Shown piece by piece: positions 60,396-64,000 of a DNA stretch of 64,000 bases. Within the stretch, counting starts at the first letter, position 1. Each line of letters begins with the position of its first letter. The stretch covers positions 4,776,896 through 4,840,895 of the forward strand of contig OY282377.1 in the NCBI GenBank assembly GCA_958295785.1, read 5' to 3'. The position numbers and the translations under genes were made by a program. The notes below the pieces were generated by a model. That model was not told where the DNA came from. It ran no database searches and saw only the letters and a list, made by a program, of their open reading frames with translations. This DNA is from an uncultured Latescibacterota bacterium (GTDB taxonomy: Bacteria > Latescibacterota > UBA2968).

Positions 60396-60760
60396 TGTAT
60401 CTCCCACCCATTCTTTTTTTTCCCGGCCAGCGTCATTCAAGGACATGGTTTTTTTTCCGCGTGCGGTCATGCCCAGCAGCACAGCGAAAACCTTCGCCCG
60501 GCTCGGCGCGGGTTGTCGTCATCGGCATTTCCAATTTTGCGACCATGATCTTCCCTCCCAAAGCAGGTACTGACAAGGGTTACGCCTCGCCTGACAGAGC
60601 TTGCTCAGTGGATTAAAGCGTTCCAGTGCAGGCTCTACGGGTTTAAGCAGGGGGTATCAGTCAGGGCTATCATGAGTGGATACATCCCTTAAACGCATTG
60701 TGCATTTACAAAGTTTCACGGCTGGGCGATCAGCACCACGCCCTCCTTTGTTACGTCTTA
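60396..60760. other. Gene-free region upstream of the second sigma gene
   Basis: About 365 bases that should hold the sigma gene's promoter. A Lys/Gly/Arg-rich extension of the sigma frame reaches 60482 but shows no conservation. The rest (60483-60760) has no open frame I trust and no known repeat, until the MITE begins at 60761. Confidence 0.4.
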
Positions 60761-60872
60761 GAAGCCCTAACATAAAGAAATCAAGCGTCTGAAACAGATG
60801 CGTGAACACCCGCAGGAACGCCTCAAAGTCGGCCTCTCACAAATCCATGGCAACGCTTTTTGTTAGGGACTC
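60761..60872 (-). mobile_element. 112-bp MITE, copy 3, inverted
   Basis: Reads GAAGCCCTAACATAAAG to GTTAGGGACTC and is the reverse complement of the copies at 50045 and 51456, with TTA on the left and TAA on the right of the ends. It lies inside the 5' part of the next frame. Confidence 0.82.
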
Positions 60873-61299
60873 TAAGTACGGATATATCGACGCCGATACC
60901 GGTCTCTTTGACATCCTTTCCAACCGGGATGCCGAAGATGTGGTCTATATCATGTTTCAGTTGCGAGGTTATCTTTGTGCGCCCATGAGACGCCGAGCGG
61001 ATACCATGTCCTACGAGTACTTGATGTGGTCGCGTGATGGGGAGTGTAAGTTGGCTGTTCAAGTCAAGACAGGTGATGTCGAGGTCACTGCGGACAACTT
61101 CCCAACTGATGTTACAAAGATCGTGCTCTTCTCGACCACCGGCAACGACGCACCGACTCGGGATCCAAGGGTCACATGCCTTGACCGTGATGAGGTGATT
61201 TCGTTTATTGGAAGCCACCTCGACGCGCTTCCCCCGGCTATCGCGGACGGTTACAAGTGTTGGCAAACCCTCCAAGCGTTGAATGGTAACAATGTTTGA
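60802..61299 (+). CDS. Truncated nuclease-like protein with a MITE-derived start
   Basis: A 165-codon frame. The first 24 codons (NTRRNASKSASHKSMATLFVRDS) are MITE sequence. Native coding begins at ~60873 (KYGYIDADTGLFDILSNRDAEDVVYIMFQLRGYLCA). MSYEYLMWSRDGECKLAVQVKTGDVEVT looks like a PD-(D/E)xK core with QVK in place of ExK. The C-terminus is helical. GTG at 60802 or ATG at 60847, both inside the MITE, can start translation. The original N-terminus has been lost, so the gene is either a remnant or a chimeric protein. A rho-independent terminator follows. Confidence 0.6.
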   Translation: MNTRRNASKSASHKSMATLFVRDSKYGYIDADTGLFDILSNRDAEDVVYIMFQLRGYLCAPMRRRADTMSYEYLMWSRDGECKLAVQVKTGDVEVTADNFPTDVTKIVLFSTTGNDAPTRDPRVTCLDRDEVISFIGSHLDALPPAIADGYKCWQTLQALNGNNV

Positions 61300-61336
61300 A
61301 CGATAGTTGCAGGTAGCGTGTATCGTGGCAAAGCAC

Positions 61337-61372
61337 AAGCCCGGGTTCGCAATGAACTCGGGCTTTTTTGTT
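61337..61372 (+). terminator. Rho-independent terminator
   Basis: AAGCCCGGGTTC and GAACTCGGGCTT pair around GCAAT, followed by TTTTTG. It ends the transcript of the chimeric gene. The stem resembles the one at 39088. Confidence 0.75.
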
Positions 61373-61439
61373 TGTTTGGTGTTTGTGAAGCGAGCCGTGT
61401 TATTTGTCTGGATCGCGGATTTGGGATTGTGCGGATTAA

Positions 61440-61551
61440 GAGTCCCTAACAGAAAGCGTTGCCCTGGATTTGTGAGAGGCCGCCTTTGAGGCGTACCTGC
61501 GGGTGTTCACTCCTCTGTTTCAGACGCTTGCTTTCTTTATGTGAGGGCTTC
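61440..61551 (+). mobile_element. 112-bp MITE, copy 4
   Basis: GAGTCCCTAACAGAAAGCG to GAGGGCTTC, 112 bp and in the direct orientation. It is the most diverged copy and directly abuts the lon fragment. Its right side lacks the T of the usual TAA junction. Confidence 0.78.
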
Positions 61552-61693
61552 AAGGCCGTGCCCACTTCTCGGGGCACCTTGGGGGCGAGGGCCCCTGCTT
61601 TTTTGAACTGCCCGAACCCATTGCGCGCGCGGGCTTCCCATTTTGTATTTTGTTCGACACTGGCGGTCCCTTTCTCGACTTGGGCCCCGGGAA
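61552..61693 (+). repeat. 142-bp fragment of lon with eight A-to-C differences
   Basis: Identical in length and in 134 of 142 positions to 42152-42293 inside lon (read here on the strand opposite to lon coding). All eight differences replace A by C. The fragment is out of context, next to a MITE end, and cannot encode anything useful. Confidence 0.85.
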
Positions 61694-61742
61694 GCGGAAT
61701 ATATTGCGTGTTCATTTTTTTCATGTCGCTTTGGGAACGCGT

Positions 61743-62440
61743 GTGAACCGATCAGCTGAGCAAGGACGAGAGGCGAGATTTCGCTTTTCGGATGACAGGT
61801 CCCCCTTTCTCGGCCTGTCAGTGGTTTTTCTTCTTGTGGTGAAGCCGTTGTTGGAGCGCGAAGCGCAGTCCTTTGTGCCCTTTCTTTTTTTGTTGGTTAT
61901 GGCCATGGTGCTCTGGCCGCTTGGCCTTGCCAAGGTGCTCTTTGGGTTGTGTGTGGTTCTCGGATTGTTGGGGTTTGGATTTTCGTTGTGGATGGATCTG
62001 AGGGCCGTTTCAGAGGCCGTATCTGAAGGGGTTGCGTTGGCCTTGCTCGGTGTTTATCCCTCGTTTTACGGGATATGTCTCGTGGTTTTTTTGGACCGGA
62101 TTTTCTCTGAGAAGATGATCACGTCAGATACCATTCAGGGAGAATTGCCGTCTCATTTCTCAGCGGGTTGTTGTGGGCGTTTTTCTATCCCATCTTGCTC
62201 TTGCTCGACCCCGCTGCGATTTCATTGCCGGTTCACACATCGGGCGAGTTTTCAGAGTTGATTTATTTTTTCTTTGTCAGGCTGACCCCTTTGGGGTACG
62301 GAGAGATAACGCCGGTGAGTTGGATGGCGCAAAACCTGACCCTGTTAGAAGCCGTTTGGGGTCAGACGTATCTGGTGGTGCGGGTTGCTCGCCTGGTGGG
62401 CTTGCATTTGAGTGGGGCCGGTCAATCGGATCACAAATAG
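61743..62440 (+). pseudogene. Two-transmembrane potassium-channel-like protein, frameshifted
   Basis: The first frame (VNRSAEQGREARFRFSDDRSPFLGLSVVFLLVVKPLLEREA, LFGLCVVLGLLGFGFSLWMDLR and further hydrophobic stretches) runs to about 62160. After a one-base shift the second frame (LLWAFFYPILLLLDPAAISL ... FFFVRLTPLGYGEITPVSWMAQNLTLLEAVWGQTYLVVRVARLVGLH) contains a TPLGYGEI selectivity filter (normally TLGYGD). GTG at 61743 is the likely start. The 5' end lies next to the MITE-lon fragment, which may have removed the native promoter. Confidence 0.65.
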
Positions 62441-62448
62441 GAAGGGTT

Positions 62449-62550
62449 ATGAATGACAGATGGCCTGTTGTGTTTGGCGTTTTCTTTTGGGTGCTCTTAT
62501 TGACGCCTGACGTTTGTGCTCAAAGTCAAAAAGAGCACGTTGCTAGCTGA
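62449..62550 (+). CDS. Tiny ORF with signal-peptide-like sequence
   Basis: A 33-residue frame (NDRWPVVFGVFFWVLLLTPDVCAQ then SQKEHVAS) with GAAGGG upstream and a clear hydrophobic core ending in CAQ. It is either a small secreted protein or the 5' stub of a truncated gene. A terminator follows 50 bases later. Confidence 0.4.
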   Translation: MNDRWPVVFGVFFWVLLLTPDVCAQSQKEHVAS

Positions 62551-62601
62551 CCTAATTCCCGCATTTGCAATTCATTGAATTTTGTCCATCCAAAAAATAA
62601 A

Positions 62602-62635
62602 AACGCCCGGTCATTGTGCGACTGGGCGTTTTTTT
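62602..62635. terminator. Rho-independent terminator
   Basis: AAACGCCCGGTC and GACTGGGCGTTT pair around ATTGTGC, with A-rich and T-rich sides, so it can end transcription from both the left and the leftward gene at 62651. Confidence 0.78.
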
Positions 62636-62650
62636 GCTCGATTTGCGTTA

Positions 62651-63094
62651 TCACTCGGTGCTTGGCTTGGTGTGTGTCAATGATGCGGTTGTTGGGGCGT
62701 TTGAGGGTTTGGCGAAAAAGTCGGGGATGGCAACAACGGGTTCTCCGAGGGACAGACGCATGAGCGCGTCCTGCATGCAGAATGCGGGTTCGTCGGCGCA
62801 GGGCGCGGTGCGATTGTTTGAAGCAGGAAGAAAATGGGATGGCAGATTTGGTTTGGCGCTTGTAAGAGTCGGAACAGACCTTATTTTTTGTCCCGTCCCA
62901 CTCGGCACAACGATATCGCCCTGCAAAACATAGACATCAGGAGCAATATCAGGAGCATGAACCTCATTCAATACATTCTGAAAAACCCCCTCATAACGCG
63001 CCACAGAAGCCGGCACCCTATGAGGTTCATTTGTACTCAAGCGACTAATAGACTTGCCAACCTTATGTTTCAAATCCGCTATCATATCCGCCAT
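62651..63094 (-). CDS. Hypothetical protein
   Basis: A 147-residue frame (MADMIADLKHKVGKSISRLSTNEPHRVPASVARYEGVFQNVLNEVHAPDIAPDVYVLQGDIVVPSGTGQ...). AGGAG lies seven bases before the ATG and a terminator follows the stop codon, both of which support a real gene. There is no signal peptide and no motif I recognise; the C-terminal third is Pro/Ser/Thr-rich. A broken reading frame whose stop lies 46 bases upstream (63140) may have been the preceding gene of an operon. Confidence 0.6.
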   Translation of the reverse strand: MADMIADLKHKVGKSISRLSTNEPHRVPASVARYEGVFQNVLNEVHAPDIAPDVYVLQGDIVVPSGTGQKIRSVPTLTSAKPNLPSHFLPASNNRTAPCADEPAFCMQDALMRLSLGEPVVAIPDFFAKPSNAPTTASLTHTKPSTE

Positions 63095-63139
63095 TATAGA
63101 TCTCCTTTCTATTCACCCATCACCATCTCATAAACAAGA

Positions 63140-63301
63140 TCAGATCACATCATAGATAGACTTCTCGCCCCCATCCGTCAACTTATCCCACAATATCAAA
63201 ATCTTCCAAGCATCATCCCTCTCGTGTCCTAAATCCATCAATCCCTTGACCAAACGCTTCCGCCAATACAAACTTTCCCTCTTCTCTCCATTTTTCTTTG
63301 T
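63140..63301 (-). pseudogene. 3' end of a gene cut by the IS701-like element
   Basis: The last ~53 codons (KKNGEKRESLYWRKRLVKGL ... ERDDAWKILILWDKLTDGG ... IYDVI) form an open frame that enters the left end of the IS701-like element at 63302. The upstream part is not in the window. Family not recognised. Confidence 0.55.
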
Positions 63302-64000
63302 TAGGACTTACGCATGCTGAGTTAAAAAAGGGTGCAATTCCGTAAAATTTATCACTTTGAGGAGGTGTCAATGGACCGACCGACGCGTTTGGATTACTGT
63401 CAGTATCTGCTTAGCAGTCCCCTCAACTATACGCTGACCCATTTCGCCGACCATAGCGAAGGGTTCAGTCATGATATGATCAACCGCTATCTCGCCGGTG
63501 CGCGTATCCCACCCCGCTTGGTGTGGGAACACGTCAAAGACCACATCGCGTTGACGCCTGAAGGCTATGTGATCTTTGATGACACGGTTTTAGACAAGCG
63601 ACACGCACGCAAGATCGCGTTAGTGCGCCGTCAATATAGCGGCAACGCCCAAGGCGTCATCAACGGCATTGGGGTGGTCACCTGTGTCTATGTCAATCCG
63701 CAACAGGATCGGTTCTGGCTGATTGACGATCGGATTTATGACCCTCAAGGCGATGGCAAAACCAAATTGGATCATCTCAAGGACATGCTCTCTGGGTTGG
63801 TCTATCAGAAGGACCTTCCTTTTACCGGGGTCTTGATGGACAGTTGGTATGCGACCAAAACGGTCATGCGACACATAGAGCAGATGCAAAAAACCTATTA
63901 TTGTCCCCTCAAGACGAACCGGCGCGTGGACGATTCGGCAGGCACAATCCCCTACCAGCGCGTAGATAGCTTAACTTGGACTCAAGAGGAGCGCAAACAA
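63302..64000 (+). mobile_element. IS701-like insertion sequence, copy B, cut by the window end
   Basis: Left inverted repeat TAGGACTTACGCA at 63302, then the same leader and GAGGAGGTG as copy A at 47832. The right end lies outside the window. Confidence 0.86.
63371..64000 (+). CDS. IS701-like transposase, 5' part, open to window end
   Basis: The 210 codons from ATG 63371 are uninterrupted: PTRLDYCQYLLSSPLNYTLTHFADHSEGFSHDMINRYL, IFDDTVLDKRHARKIALVRRQYSGN, GIGVVTCVYVNPQQDRFWLIDD and VLMDSWYATKTVMRHIEQMQ. IFDDTVLDK and LMDSWYAT hold the first two catalytic Asp residues of the DDE triad; the Glu lies beyond the window. Unlike copy A it has TTA instead of TGA at the 84th-85th codon, so this is the potentially active copy. 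It inserted into the gene represented by 63140-63301. Confidence 0.85.
   Translation, partial: MDRPTRLDYCQYLLSSPLNYTLTHFADHSEGFSHDMINRYLAGARIPPRLVWEHVKDHIALTPEGYVIFDDTVLDKRHARKIALVRRQYSGNAQGVINGIGVVTCVYVNPQQDRFWLIDDRIYDPQGDGKTKLDHLKDMLSGLVYQKDLPFTGVLMDSWYATKTVMRHIEQMQKTYYCPLKTNRRVDDSAGTIPYQRVDSLTWTQEERKQ

Noticed and set aside
61552-61693. Diversity-generating retroelement template/variable pair (lon versus fragment)
   Set aside because: Only A-to-C changes occur, no reverse transcriptase or accessory gene is visible, and lon is not a plausible target; kept as a remote option in the findings only.
1-64000. tRNA, rRNA or tmRNA genes
   Set aside because: I searched by eye for CCA-ending cloverleaf and conserved rRNA motifs and saw none that I could support.

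Overview
The window is a 64-kb chromosomal piece from a GC-rich, uncultured-type bacterium. The gene mix is formylglycine sulfatases, DUF1080, Gfo/Idh/MocA, ThuA, TIM-barrel sugar isomerase, PQQ-like and other beta-propeller proteins, a BMC shell protein and an O-mannosyltransferase-like DUF2723 protein. Together with very many dispersed hairpin repeats this suggests Latescibacterota, Poribacteria or a related PVC/FCB-like heterotroph; the assignment is an inference from gene content only.

Layout. (A) 1-7.3 kb: sugar-catabolism genes (DUF1080 protein, Gfo/Idh/MocA oxidoreductase, aldo/keto reductase, PQQ-like propeller, esterase with a RibD-like deaminase, sugar isomerase). (B) 7.3-12.4 kb: a compact four-gene cassette (PAPS-reductase-like protein, SF2 helicase, GHKL ATPase, PLD-family nuclease). 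It lies between two exact 40-bp copies of a transcription terminator. (C) 12.6-17.8 kb: UMF1-type MFS transporter plus secreted lactonase, a sulfatase and a ThuA protein. (D) 17.8-30.8 kb: a genome-defence block. It holds a dual-OB/DUF488/DUF488 trio between two exact 37-bp repeats containing DnaA-box-like sequence, a Fic/HIRAN pair, a type I restriction system in the order hsdS-ATPase-hsdR-hsdM, and a zeta-toxin-like kinase between two tiny coupled ORFs. (E) 30.8-36.6 kb: NtrC-type regulator and histidine kinase, a hypothetical gene, sulfatase, another hypothetical gene and coaD. (F) 36.6-40.1 kb: insertion sequences and an Rpn-type nuclease. (G) 40.2-47.8 kb: lon, an amine-oxidase-type flavoprotein, a propeller protein, an orphan BMC shell protein, a coiled-coil protein and a primary-type sigma factor. 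(H) 47.8-55.4 kb: IS701-like and IS5-like elements, a secreted repeat protein, a second Rpn nuclease and the DUF2723 protein. (I) 55.4-59.5 kb: a cytosine methyltransferase and a GHKL-ATPase/nuclease fusion beside the scar of a deleted type III restriction system, all between 183-bp direct repeats. (J) 59.5-64 kb: a second sigma factor, then decayed genes, MITEs, a stray lon fragment and an IS701-like element running off the end.

Main conclusion: three unrelated defence-type cassettes (7.5-12.3, 17.9-19.6 and 55.7-59.2 kb) are each bounded by exact or nearly exact direct repeats of 40, 37 and 183 bp. None carries a recognisable integrase or transposase. The first cassette does not match any named defence system I can recall and is the best candidate for an undescribed system. 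The window also contains a family of four 112-bp MITEs derived from the resident IS5-like element, three copies of a ~430-bp non-coding repeat, and a 142-bp lon fragment whose eight differences from lon are all A-to-C.
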